DNA of 64,000 nt from Paralithodes platypus (Eukaryota > Arthropoda > Malacostraca > Decapoda > Lithodidae), in NCBI GenBank assembly GCA_032716605.1, contig CM064502.1, forward strand, positions 55,052,368-55,116,367, read 5' to 3'. Shown in pieces: positions 20,649 to 30,412 of the stretch (positions are counted from its first letter, which is position 1; every line of letters starts with the position of its first letter). The position numbers and the translations under genes are program-made. Under the pieces are notes generated by a model. It saw only the letters and a program-made list of their open reading frames with translations. It was not told the origin of the DNA and searched no databases.

Positions 20649-21196
20649 GACATATATATTATGCATATATATAATAACAAATATCTTTAGTAATATCACA
20701 AAATGTATATATAATAATTATAATATAAATAAATAGCGTACAATATGTTCATTATAATGAACATTATTTGAATGTAGAATTTGACCCAAAAATGTAATAA
20801 TATATGAAGACATTTGGTTAAAATATAAAAAAAACACACATAATTAATTATTCACTAATGAAAAACACATCAAAATATGGCATTGTTGTCACTGGAGCAT
20901 GTATTAATGTGCTACACAACTTTACCCACAACCCATAATGAATTGTGGAAATGATATAAAGAGTTATATCTAGTTATAAAAAACTATTAGTGTCAATAAA
21001 AGAATTACGAAAGACGGGCCTAATGTCCATATATGGACATCTGAAAATTACGATAGACGGGCGTATGTCCATATATGGACATACGATTTTTCACTCGTGG
21101 ATTACATCAATTTCTATAACCCTCACGTAATTGACACCAATATCATTCGATAGCACATTTATTCTATTGTACAATGTTTGGGTTTCATCAACTTAC
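20473..21196 (-). other. intron of the piggyBac transposase gene
   Basis: GT-AG ends read on the minus strand as GTAAGTTGATG and TTTCTCTTTCAG. The intron contains a TA dinucleotide run at 20577-20650 and the two subterminal palindromes near 21011-21085. The 724-base length is approximate to the splice calls. Confidence 0.65.
20577..20650. repeat. TA microsatellite
   Basis: An almost uninterrupted TA run inside the transposase intron. Confidence 0.95.
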
Positions 21197-21318
21197 CGGC
21201 ATTATGTCGGTAGGGTCAGTAGGGTCGTGGGCGTGGGAGCAACTTTGGGCGAAAGTGCGTCTCTGACAAAGGTTGGAGGAAGACTGAAGTTCCCTCGGCT
21301 CTGAGCGAATGGCGAGCT

Positions 21319-22824
21319 GGGGAAGCATATGACAGAGTGAACAGGTACAAGTTGTGTAGGCTGCTTGAAACAGTAGGTGTGAGTGAAAAGATAATAAATA
21401 TCATAAGAAGTATGTATGAGAATACCAGGGCTAGATACAGTATGGGGGATATAGAGACAGACTGGGTCGAAAACAAGCCGGGAGTTAGACAGGGCTGTGG
21501 GCTATCCCCCCTCCTGTTTGGGATGTACACAGAGGAACTAGCTGCAAGAATGAAAGAAGCCGGCATGGGAACACTAATTGGGAACGAACGTCTGGGTATC
21601 TTGCTATATGCAGATGATGTAGTGATCATGAGCAACAACCGAGAGGATCTGCAGAGGATGCTAGATGTGGTGTCCGAATATGGGAATGATCTGAATGTGA
21701 GCTTTAGCAGGGAGAAAAGTAAAGTACTAGTAGTGAATGGAGATGAAACGGATGTGGGTGCGACGTGGCTACTTGGGAATAATATTATTACCCAAACAAA
21801 TGAATACAAGTACCTGGGAATGACAGTGGATGCAAGAGGATACGAGAAAACAAAAGATGAGAGACTAACAAGAGCGAGCCAGTGGGTGGGAAGACTTGGC
21901 AGTGCTGCAAGGTGTAGAGCGAACAAGTATGAAGTAGTGCGAGGAGTATGGAAAGGTATGGCGGTGCCGGGCCTGATGTATGGTCTGGAAACCATCCCGT
22001 GGACGGCGAATAACACGGCAAAGCTGGAAGTTGCCCAGAATAGGGTCGAAAGGCTCGCACTGGGAGCGAACAAGTACACTGCAGTAGAAGCCTTGAGAGG
22101 TGACGCGGGGTGGAGCTCCTTCGAAGAAAGAATAGACAAGGGAGTCCTACGGTACCGGGTCAGAATGGAAAAAATTAATGGTGATAGATGGGCATGAAAG
22201 GTGTTTGAATGGGCTAAGGAGAGCAGTAAGTGGAACAAGATGTGCGACAAAAAGATAGAGAAGTACGGAATGCGTGGTATCATGATGGGGGAAAGTATGG
22301 AAATGTGGAGCCATGAGAGATGGAAGAAAGAGATCGGCAAACGGGTACAAAGCGTAGCAAGGGACGAATGGGCAGGGAATATGAGAAACAAGAGTTCACT
22401 AGAATGGTACATGTGTAAGCAACAGCCAAGAAGGGAGCCATTCTATGATGGGAGCATCGGAGGTGAACTCCTCTTCAAGGCCCGAACTAAGTCGCTTGAG
22501 CTGAACAGCAGAACATATAGATGGTCAAATGAAGGCAACAAGGCATGCAAGATGTGCGAGAGTGGGGAGGATGAGACTGTGGAGCATATCCTCCTAAAGT
22601 GCAGAAAATATGAAGGAGAAAGGCGGGTAATGCTAAGATCCATAGTGCAAGAGATTGGTGCGGAGGAATGGAATGCAGTGGTAGGAAGGTATGAATGGGG
22701 GCTCGACGGAATAGTGATCTACCTGCTTGGCCTGAACGACTTAAACATGTGGAATGAGACCACTGCACGGAGTGCTAAGGACTACCTAGAGGGAGTGTGG
22801 AGGAAAAGATCAGCCTCACAATAG
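21319..22824 (+). pseudogene. 5'-truncated LINE reverse transcriptase (lineage Y), one nonsense codon
   Basis: The frame opens mid-domain with EAYDRVNRYKL (motif A). It continues through GVRQGCGLSPLLFGMYTEEL, the LLYADDVVIM box at about 21605-21630, REKSKVLVV and EYKYLGMTVD to RWA. TGA at 22196-22198 interrupts; the same frame then resumes KVFEWAKESSKWNKMC, REPFYDGS, LLFKARTKSLELNSRT and CKMCESGED with a C-x2-C-x9-H-x4-C finger, ending RKRSASQ-stop. About 190 bases of 3' untranslated sequence end in an AAG run (23001-23018). Apart from the one stop it is well preserved. The N-terminal endonuclease region is missing, as usual for incomplete reverse transcription. Confidence 0.85.
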
Positions 22825-23018
22825 TGAGGCTGGGGTGAGAATGCCCACGGGGGAACAATCTTCTTTTATTCTCAACCTGTCCTTTTCCATTATAGTTTAT
22901 TAGTTTATCCTAGGAGAGAGAGCCGATACTAAGGCCACACCTCGACCAGTCGAGCGTGACTCTCGCACCAAGAACCAAGACCAAGACCAGGGCGGGTTCA
23001 AAAGAAGAAGAAGAAGAA
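22825..23018 (+). other. LINE Y 3' untranslated region with AAG tail
   Basis: AGTGAGGCTGGGGTGAGAA follows the stop, and the stretch ends with (AAG)n abutting GGCCTAAG of element T. This is the right border of the cargo that splits T. Confidence 0.65.
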
Positions 23019-23312
23019 GGCCTAAGATTCTCACGCATGCGCAGAGGACAGGATTTGCAGGATTTGGTGCTGCATACATGGCCTCCCGTTTATTGGCGTG
23101 TGTGTAATGTGGGCGAAATGTTCGTTTATTGTATAATTATGACATAGGTTAGTTCTCTCGATTCAGAATGTGTAGGTTAGGTTAGGTTAATTAAGAGTTG
23201 TCTCGTAATTATCACGGGGCCGAGCTGTCTCGTTTTTACTGGGCCGAGCTGTCTCGCCGTGGGCCGAGCTGTCCTGGCCGAGCTGTCCCGTGGGCCGAGT
23301 AGTCTAGCATTC
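23019..23312 (+). mobile_element. element T, right half of the split copy
   Basis: GGCCTAAGATTCTCACGCAT to AGTCTAGCATTC matches 31188-31468. It includes four GCCGAGCTGTC-type iterations, inverted relative to those in the left half. An ACTACT microsatellite follows, as it preceded the left half, so both flanks belong to the same original locus. Confidence 0.85.
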
Positions 23313-23391
23313 CTAGTACAACTACTACTATTACTACTACTACTACTACTATTCACCAACAAACACCTAAGTCACTAAGAGGTTGCCATGG

Positions 23392-23405
23392 TAACCAACG
23401 ACACT
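23392..23405. promoter_or_regulatory. perfect X-box-like palindrome
   Basis: GTTGCCATGGTAAC fits the RFX-type X-box consensus (GTNRCC, spacer, RGYAAC). No gene start is visible nearby, so function is only a possibility. Confidence 0.25.
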
Positions 23406-23647
23406 TTGCCATGTTTTGTTGTTAATCTGCGTAAGCAGAGTGGTATCATCCCCTTGGGGGTGGGGATAGTGACAACTTAACAGAAAACAATGAACACACT
23501 CTAACAAAATACAAATTAACACACATCTAGGTCATCCAGAAGAAGGAAAAGGATGAACACGAAATAATTATACATATTAGATTTGCACAATATATTTCGT
23601 TATTTACATATAGGCCTACTACAGCCATGACAGACGCATATATAGTC

Positions 23648-23765
23648 ACTGCCATCACTTCCAAGACTATCTATCTATCTATCTATCTATCTATTTACTC
23701 AGGCCCAATCCCTTGAGGAAATAGATAGATAGATAGATTGTCTTGGAAGTGATGGCAGTGAATCT
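23648..23765. repeat. short inverted repeat around CTAT/ATAG runs
   Basis: CACTGCCATCACTTCCAAGA (23648) and its reverse complement TCTTGGAAGTGATGGCAGTG (about 23741) flank CTAT repeats, the phrase ACTCAGGCCCAATCCC and ATAG repeats. Confidence 0.75.
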
Positions 23766-23804
23766 ATATACTTCCAAGATTACGATACATAATTACACCA
23801 TGAA

Positions 23805-23932
23805 TGTATACACCATATGAGGAGGAGCACTTTAATGACATCGTTTCGAGCTTCATCAGGCCATCATCATTGGCCCGATGAAGCTATATGCGAAACATTG
23901 TCAATAAAGTGCTCCTCCTCATATGGTGTTTA
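23805..23932. mobile_element. small palindromic element
   Basis: Arms of about 50 bases (ACCATATGAGGAGGAGCACT and its complement) enclose a central TCATCA-TTGGCCCGATGA. It has the form of a small foldback MITE. No clear target duplication was recognised. Confidence 0.55.
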
Positions 23933-23944
23933 TATTCATTCTGT

Positions 23945-24015
23945 CTACTGTGTTGATGGTGTAATGGATTATATGCTTATGTTCTGGGTGTGGCATCCCG
24001 AGTTCGAATCCCCTG
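23945..24015 (+). mobile_element. tRNA-like SINE head (family 3)
   Basis: Box A-like TGGTGTAATGG at 23957-23967 and box B-like GAGTTCGAATCCC at 24000-24012. A reverse-orientation relative lies at 61995-62070. Confidence 0.5.
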
Positions 24016-24143
24016 AGGACAATATGCTTTCATTAGCAGTAGTTTTCCACAAACATGGTCGACAATTCTCTCGAGTCTCGACTGCTCATGTCCATATTGA
24101 GTTATCAGAGTTTAGGGGTCACGATTTTTGGCCTGCTTATAGT

Positions 24144-24330
24144 GTAGTCAGTAAAAATAGGTTAGCCTAAACAGAACCAGATGCGGAAATAACTTGAGCC
24201 GACCAGGCCAAGACAGATATCTTTCTTGGTCTAACTGGTAAAGTGTCTGCCTCATAGCCCAAGGGTCCCGGATTCAATCCCGGCCCATGGCATATTTTCG
24301 GCATCTATTTCAGCATCTAACGAAGTTTAG
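24144..24330 (+). mobile_element. tRNA-derived SINE (family 1), second copy
   Basis: Box A-like TGGTCTAACTGG at 24237-24248 and box B-like GGATTCAATCC at 24270-24280. The tRNA-like part would place CAT at the anticodon position, but the upstream repeat shared with 17600-17774 shows that it is a SINE, not a tRNA gene. Confidence 0.6.
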
Positions 24331-24546
24331 GTGTGTTGGTAAAATTGTTAAGATGGTTGAGAGTAAGATCGGAGCTCCATAAATCCTCTTTCGGGTATGG
24401 TGTAAAAATCTATTCCTACAATAGTGAATAGACTAAAGTATCTAGAATTAATATTAGCTAGGAGTATCTATGATATTTACACTAAGGAAGGAATATAATA
24501 CTGACAACTCTGTATAGTGGTAAAATTTGCATACACATCAGGAAGT

Positions 24547-24748
24547 TCAACCCATTCAGTACCAGGAACGTCCTTTTCATCATACTCTGGCAACAATTAG
24601 ACGATTTTATTCAGCTTAGGAAGAGCCTCTAGCAATATTTAGGCTTCAAACTATCTCGACCAACCCTTCCTAAGCTGCGTAATATCATCTACATTTAGCT
24701 AGAATATATTATAACACACGTCGTTGCCGTTGGTACTCAAAGGGTTAA
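24547..24748. mobile_element. family C TTAA element, nearly complete
   Basis: The left end reads TCAA-CCCATTCAGTACCAGG and the right end, reverse complemented, TTAACCCTTTGAGTACCAA. The interior is palindromic, with TTAGACGATTTTATTCAGCTTAGGAAG mirrored by CTTCCTAAGCTGCGTAATATC. The TTAA-CCCTTT form matches the left end of the piggyBac element at 17775, so this may be a family mobilised by it. Confidence 0.6.
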
Positions 24749-24815
24749 GACCTGAAAGAATGAAAAAGAGGTATGGTAAGGGCCAAGAGGGACTTTTTAA
24801 ACTTAATAATAACGC

Positions 24816-24872
24816 TTAAGGGGAGATTTCCACTTGAGGGACTTTTTACTTGACCCCTTTCTCCCTCATGTC
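24816..24872 (+). mobile_element. family A left-end fragment
   Basis: TTAAGGGGAGATTTCCACTT through CTCCCTCATGTCTAG is present, then the homology stops at a TACAG repeat (24878-24908). Confidence 0.65.
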
Positions 24873-24907
24873 TAGTACATGTACAGTACAGTACAGTACA
24901 GTACAGT

Positions 24908-25070
24908 ACTTCCCAAATGGTAGAAATATTAGCTGGATTACTCTAGTCGTTTGAGTTATAGAGGTTAATGTTCAAAGAGCAAGTGGGCCTGTAAATGTCC
25001 ACACCTATTCCCTGGCTGGCCCTTCCCAAATGGTAGAAATATTAGCTCGATTAGCCTACTCTAGCCAATT
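24908..25070. repeat. direct duplication of about 115 bp
   Basis: CTTCCCAAATGGTAGAAATA followed by TTAGCT-GATTA occurs at about 24909 and again at 25023. No gene seen. Confidence 0.7.
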
Positions 25071-25194
25071 GAGAGTGTTGAAACGTTCGATGAAAATCAG
25101 AATGAAGATGAAACAAATTTAGTCATTTTGTACTCTATATATTTATTAAATACTTATACAATATACGTGGTTTTGAATTGCTTGCGGTGTGCGT

Positions 25195-25612
25195 GCAGGA
25201 ATATTTTTGTTTCCTATGTGCATGAAGGATACAAAAGGCAACACTGTCTGTAACAAGTGCACCCCAAGGTTGTAAAGAGTGATAGAGAACCAAAATCAAG
25301 ATATGTTAGAGATAATTTAGGTGTGTTGGAAGGAAGTGTGGTGTGCTGAATAGTGAAAATGAATAATAGGAGGTGTTTGTTGGAATTAGCTGGATTACTC
25401 TGTTTTTTTTATAACAAATAAAACAAAAATAATAAAATAAAATAAAATATAATAAAAATAAGAAAAGTGGGGATTGGACCTGAGTAAATAGATAAATAGA
25501 TATAGATAGACTCTGTCTAGGTGAGACACAAATAGAAACAGTGGGGGAAGCCAAGCAAATGAAACAGGAGTTCCAGCAACTCCTTATCATTGCATGCAAT
25601 GTGTCAAAGAAC
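25195..25612 (-). repeat. dispersed repeat E, copy 1
   Basis: In reverse complement it matches 47925-48545: GGAGTT-CCAGCAACTCC, GTGGGGGAAGCCA-GCAAATG and AGCTGGATTACTCT are shared. Relative to that copy it has an extra AT-rich insert at about 25389-25512 flanked by ACTCTG, while the other copy carries a family B element instead. Confidence 0.6.
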
Positions 25613-25634
25613 AGTCAGGGAGATTAAAATATAA

Positions 25635-25835
25635 TAAAAGTAGTGATCTAATTGACGTCTCTCTCTCTCTATCTATCTATATATCTATCTATCTAACTGG
25701 AGATATTAATTCATAGTACCGTATATGATGATGTAACAGTGGTGTGGGTGGTAATGGTGGGCGGTGGTAGTGGTGGTGGTGGTGGGTAGGTTACGTGTGA
25801 TGGTAGTAGTGGTGGTGGTGGTGGTAACGATAGTG

Positions 25836-25866
<31 letters not shown>

Positions 25867-25907
25867 GTAGGTTACGTGCGATGGTAGTAGTGGTGGTGGT
25901 GGTGGTA
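25635..25907. repeat. CT, CTAT and GGT microsatellites
   Basis: Short CT and CTAT runs at 25660-25695 are followed by GGT/AGT-type repeats from about 25738. Two copies of a larger unit (GGTAGGTTACGTG, then ATGGTAGTAGTGG and AACGATAGT) lie at 25785 and 25865. Confidence 0.85.
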
Positions 25908-27973
25908 ACGATAGTTTGGAGGCTTTCACAGCTTGTCGCCTAATACCATTAGACAAGAATCCAGGGTGCAGACCAGTAGGAGTTGGTGAAGTGCTGAGAA
26001 GAATCATCGGAAAATGCATAATGGATGTGGTGAAGGACGATGTGCGGTAAGCGGCCGGTAATCTCCAAGTGTGTGCCGGCCACCAAGCAGGGGAAGAGGC
26101 AGCAATTCATGCCATAAGAAAAATATATGAGCGTGTGGACTGTGAAGCTGTGCTGCTAGTGGATGCAACAAATGCTTTTAACACCATCAACAGAAAGACG
26201 GCAATACATAACATCAAAGTAAAATGCCCCAGCTTTGCCACCTATGTAGAGAACACCTATAAACAGCTTGCGGACCTTTTTATAGTAAACAACCAGAACA
26301 CACGACGTGGATCAGCTCTGAAATCAATGGAAGGAACCACACAAGGTGACCCCGTAGCAATGGCAATGTATGCATTAGGTCTCTCAGTGTTGCTAACCTT
26401 AACAAGCCATGAGGTGACGCAAGTCAAGCAGGTGACCTATGCAGACGATCTCACTGGAGCGGGAAAAGTCAACGATCTCAAGCACTGGTGGGAGCAAATA
26501 TCAAATGTAGGCCCAGAAATAGGGTACCATCCAAATGCCAGAAAGTCAATTCTAATAGTAAAACCAGAACATTATGAAAATGAGTTTGAAGCTTTCAGAG
26601 GTAGTGAAGTGGTAGAAACAAAGGACGGACAGCGTCACCTTGGGGCAGTGATCGGCACAGAAGAGTTCAAGAACAAATACATAGAGAAGGTCAGAAAGTG
26701 GGTAAAAGAAATTGAAAAACTGACCAATATTGCAAAGACGAAACCACAGGCTGCGTATTCGGCATTCACATATGGGGTCAAACATCGCTGGACCTATTTG
26801 ATGCGAACCATTCCAAATGTGAGCGCATTACTTCAACCGCTGGAAGATGCCATCAGAGACAAACTCATCCCAGCGTGGGTAAAGTCGCGCACCCCGAGTG
26901 ATATAGAGAGGGAGTTGCTCGCACTGCCTTCTAGGTTGGGAGGGCTGGGAATCATCAACCCAGTGAGGAGGGCGACAACGGAATACCTAAACTCGGTAAA
27001 GATAACAGGATCTCTCACTGACCGTATCGTAGCACAAGATTCTGACGGTGAAGTGAACCAGGCGGACATCTACAACATCAGAAAGACCATCACGTCAGAG
27101 AGGCAAAACTCACAGAAAAATGACCTGGCACAATTGATAGGACAACTTTCCTCGAGACAAACAAGAAAACTACAAATAGCACAAGAAATGGGTGCTTCAA
27201 ATTGGCTGAAAACACTACCAATCAAGGCAAAAGGTTTCAATCTCAACAAACAAGAATATAATGATGCTATTGCACTGAGGTATGATTGGCCGATTGAAGG
27301 ACTGCCCGATCAATGCGTTTGTGGAACCAACAACGATGCAGACCACTCCATGATATGTAAGAAAGGAGGATTCATCAGCATCAGGCACGATGAAGTAAGA
27401 GATGTAACGGTGAACATGCTCAGGGAGGTGTGTAGAGATGTGGTGCGCGAACCATCACTCATTCCCTTGGATGGAGAGATCTTGCAGCACAGGATGGCCA
27501 ACACATCCAATGAAGCAAGATTGGACGTTAGTGCAAGAGGTTTTTGGACAAATGCACAGCGAGCGCTCTTTGACATAAGAGTATTTGACCCAATGGCCCA
27601 TAGCTACAGCGAGCTGTCTCTGGATGCTGTACACAAGAGGAACGAACAAGAGAAGGTCAGGGCATATGGGGAAAGGATCCTAAATATCGAACAAGGCAGC
27701 TTTACCCCACTAGTCTTCACCACATCTGGAGGGATGGGACCCAGGGCCCAATGCTTCTATTCAAGGCTTGCAGAGATCATCGCAGAGAAGAAGCAACAGC
27801 CCAGGAGCCACGTCGTAGCCTGGATGAGGTGCCGTCTATCTTTCTCATTGCTCAGATCAGCACTACTATGCCTGCGGGGAACAAGACGGTCTGCACCACA
27901 ACCAGTGACGGTGGCAGAAGTGGACTACGAGGCAGCAGTGGCAGAGGGTCGCATAGGGAGGCGACTGGATTGA
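25908..27973 (+). pseudogene. LINE-like reverse transcriptase with nuclease-like C-terminal domain
   Basis: The frame is open from 25908 ([20 protein letters not shown]) to TAA at 26048-26050, then clean for 634 residues to TGA at 27971. Motif A is VLLVDATNAFNTINR, motif B EGTTQGDPVAMAMY and motif C VTYADDLTG. After the thumb comes a Cys/His knuckle (CVCGTNNDADHSMICKKGG), then IRHDEVRD. An NEARLDVSARGFW and LFDIRVFDP pair follows, which resembles the PD-(D/E)XK nuclease arrangement of early-branching LINEs such as R2-type elements. The nuclease call is by resemblance only. The single stop plus 5' truncation make it inactive. It sits inside a GGT microsatellite that resumes after its A-rich tail. 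Confidence 0.8.
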
Positions 27974-28095
27974 AGTTGCATGGTGTAGAATAGTAATATC
28001 TGATGCTTGTGAAATAAAATGTATGAACAATAAAAATAAAATAAAAAAAATAAAAAATAAATAATAGTCGTAGTAGTGGTGGTGATGGTGGGCTA
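27974..28095 (+). other. 3' end of the reverse transcriptase insertion
   Basis: AATAAAATG at about 28013 and an A-rich AATAAAA repeat tail to about 28065 follow the stop. Then the GGT/AGT microsatellite and GGCTAGGTTACGTGTGGG resume, marking the insertion border. Confidence 0.65.
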
Positions 28096-28500
28096 GGTTA
28101 CGTGTGGGTGGGGTACTTTTATTATGGCAAAGGAGGTGGGAGGAAGGGGGGGGGGGGGGGTCTAAGGTACTTCTCTCACGTCCTCTTAGAACCCCTTCAG
28201 ACTCATATGACGCAGAGGTTGCCAGATTAGCAATAAGAAATAGAGTTCTCTCACTCTTATAATTACCTCTCCAAAATTAGTTTTCTGCCCACATCTAACT
28301 CAAAGACAACTGCAGAGGTTGAAGTAACTAAACTAAAGGTTTCTAAATACCCCTGAAAGTAATAAAGGCTTTAAAATATCCCTAATAGACTCAAAATTGC
28401 GTCATATGTCGGAGAGGGTTAACCCACTCTACTCTTCCTCTTCTCTCTTTCTCTGCAGATTGATACTGCTGTCTCTGTTTAATTAAGCCTACTTAGGTTG
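28096..28500. other. unassigned
   Basis: A G-run at about 28147-28160 and mixed sequence; no open frame with a motif and no repeat partner seen. Confidence 0.3.
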
Positions 28501-28516
28501 ATTTAATTAAGTTGGA

Positions 28517-28518
<2 letters not shown>

Positions 28519-28561
<43 letters not shown>
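28519..28561. repeat. TA microsatellite
   Basis: Uninterrupted TA run. Confidence 0.95.
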
Positions 28562-28636
28562 TGGACATAAACAGTTTTATGAGAGTACTCCAAACGGGAA
28601 GAACCAATAGATTCAATAAACTAATACTACAATAGA

Positions 28637-28719
28637 ACAGATCCTTCCTAAGCTGCATAAAATCGTCTAATGGTAGCCAAAATATACGGCTAAAACGCGT
28701 CAGAGTTTCAAGGGGTTAA
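28637..28719 (+). mobile_element. family C right half
   Basis: GATCCTTCCTAAGCTGCATA and AATCGTCTAATGGTAGCC run to an end with AAGGGGTTAA. The left half is not recognisable. Confidence 0.5.
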
Positions 28720-28783
28720 TCTGAATAATTATATTTGCATAGTAGAAACAGTAACAGATCCGCGTATAATAATAATGATGACG

Positions 28784-29160
28784 TTAAGGGAGCCCACCTT
28801 GCTTTTTGTCTCTTTCTCTCCCTCTCTCTTTGGCTTGTATCCATTTGGCTCCATTCAGCCTATTGTTTTAAGACGTTTACCCCCATCCAGGTGTCAATAT
28901 TTTCCTGGCGAGCGGTAGTGAGCCAGCATTTTGTTTTGACAGCAAGCTAAATTTGTACATTTTTCGATAGAAAAGTCTCCGGCGAAGCCGGATTTCTCCA
29001 TACAATGCTGGCTCGCTATCGCTCGCCAGGAAGAAATCGACACCTGGATGGGGATAAACGTCCTAAAACAGTTGGCTGAATGGGGCCGAATGGATACAAG
29101 CCAGGGAAAGAGAGAAAAGGAGAGACAGAAAAAAAAAAAAAAGCCGGTGATCCCCCTTAA
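28784..29160. mobile_element. family B TTAA element (copy 1)
   Basis: TTAAGGGAGCCCACC on the left and CCGGTGATCCCCCTTAA on the right. The two ends of this copy differ slightly (GAGCCCACC against GGGGATCACC), whereas some other B copies have matching GGTGACC ends. The arms, GTATCCATTTGGCTCCATTC and its mirror, make most of the element a long hairpin. The centre holds TTTTCGATAGAAAA. Confidence 0.85.
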
Positions 29161-29274
29161 AACATGTTGTATTGTTCAGTCTATCACGGTCATATGAACA
29201 GTTCGGTTCTTATATACGTGACAATGGTAGGTATACAGTAGTATTCGGTGATACAGACAACTTAGCTATATATT

Positions 29275-29714
29275 TCTTAAGGGGGGGGGGGGGGGGGAGG
29301 GGAGGATTGGTTGCTTTTTGTGGACCCCCTTATCCCTCAGGTTCAGTCCCGTTTGTTTTGAGATTTTATGACGTTCGCCCCATTAGTTTAGCGATTTTAA
29401 GGCCTTTCGCCCCATTTGCTTGTCAATTTAGAGACCTTTCGTGCCATTTAGGTGTCTATTTTCTCCTGGAGAGCGATAGCGAGCCTGTAATTTTAAGAGG
29501 AACCGGCCTTTGGCCGGGAAATTTTTCTACCGAAAAATTTAAAAACTTATCTTGAAGGGGTGATTTTTTAAGCTTGATGGAGGTCTAGCGAGGAAGCTAA
29601 AACATAGAATAATCTATTTATCTATATATACTCAGGCCCAATACCCACCTTTCCTTTTTTTTTTTTTTTTTTTTTAATAAATAGATCACAAAATAACCAC
29701 TACCCCCCTTAAAA
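29275..29714 (+). mobile_element. family A element with an extra insertion
   Basis: Starts TTAAGGGGGG with an expanded G-run and ends CCCCCCTTAA. The core GCGATAGCGAGCC and CTACCGAAAAAT is clear at 29480-29545. Near the right end, ATCTATTTATCTATATATAC with CTCAGGCCCAATACCC and a T-run (about 29608-29680) is an insertion also seen next to CTAT repeats elsewhere. Confidence 0.75.
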
Positions 29715-29985
29715 AGCTTTGTATGACTTTCACACTATGAGCCGCATACTTCCCATTATAGAAGAACCTACATGTGTGATCAGGTAGCATGTGAAGCTCC
29801 GGTACCATTATAGTATGAGGTGTGTTATTGTGGTGTTCTGTAAGTGACTATAATGGTGGCAGGTAATGCATCCTTCAAACACCTTCTGTTACCTCACTCC
29901 TATTCTGCTAGCATTCCTTGGTCATTTGTAGGTTCAGTGTAGACATTAGCTGTGTGTGTATATACAGTATATCTATCTCTCTCTC

Positions 29986-29987
<2 letters not shown>

Positions 29988-30019
<32 letters not shown>

Positions 30020-30041
30020 GGTATATATATATATATATATA
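29988..30041. repeat. TA microsatellite
   Basis: TA runs split by ACCGG. Confidence 0.95.
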
Positions 30042-30412
30042 ATTAATCTAAAAGGGGAAAGTTTTAGTAATGTGCGACAGGAAGACAAACTGAACAGACT
30101 ATCGAGATCTATTAACCTGTACCGTTGCTGTCTCTTTTATTTGATGTCGGCTACATTTATACGATTTTATGAAGCTTAGGAAGGGTATATGATAGCTAAA
30201 AGGATTAATTGAGATAGTCTGTAGCCTTTTAATGTGCACTGTACAAAATATCTGTATTTTGACATGTTTTTCTCTGTATTTATCAACAGAAAATTCACAG
30301 TAAACTTAAAATACAGATAATATCTGTATTTTATATTACAGGCATTGACTGTAAAACCATGGTGTTGAATAACTATAGAAATACTGACTATATAGCCTAC
30401 CATAGGTGTTCT
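30042..30412. other. unassigned, with AAATACAGAT-type repeats
   Basis: ATCTGTATTTT occurs three times in both orientations at 30249-30345, a weak palindrome resembling the terminal motifs of the MITE at 35895-36560. GAAGCTTAGGAAGG near 30171 resembles the middle of family C. No gene. Confidence 0.35.

Larger units (their letters stand above)
18539..21202 (-). pseudogene. piggyBac-family transposase (DDE), two exons, one nonsense and one frameshift
   Basis: Exon 1 is likely ATG-CCG at 21202-21197 before a GTAAGT donor. Exon 2 starts at 20472 after TTTCTCTTTCAG and stays in phase. The N-terminal part is acidic (SDDEF, a DEEDEEDEE run). A frameshift near 20100 leads into PHQYFARF, QTNLYATQKD and ILLYMGIVE, then TGA at 19894-19892, then PSLDDYWAMY and 442 clean residues. 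Catalytic Asp positions fit IDEVMVGYKG, IFADNFFTS and NMGGIDKSDM. The C-terminus is a Cys-rich finger (CKHCSRKG, CQVCKVHLC, DRNCF). Piggybac transposases cut and paste at TTAA. This copy needs two repairs to be intact, so it is recently dead. It is the only candidate source of TTAA-specific activity in the window. Confidence 0.9.
17775..21310 (-). mobile_element. piggyBac-like element (approximate limits)
   Basis: The left end TTAACCCTTTACCGGGCAC at 17775 has the TTAA-CCC form of piggyBac ends. Just inside it, at 17924-17960, is a palindrome around TATATA with GCCGGTCTAT. The other side has matching inverted copies at 21011-21040 and 21053-21085 (ATAGACGGGC and TGTCCATATATGGACA). The outermost right end was not found and may have been lost where LINE Y begins. 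It encloses the transposase gene. Confidence 0.55.

Noticed and set aside
24225..24290. tRNA-Met-like gene (CAT in the anticodon position)
   Set aside because: The upstream repeat shared with 17600 shows a SINE; stem pairing is weak.
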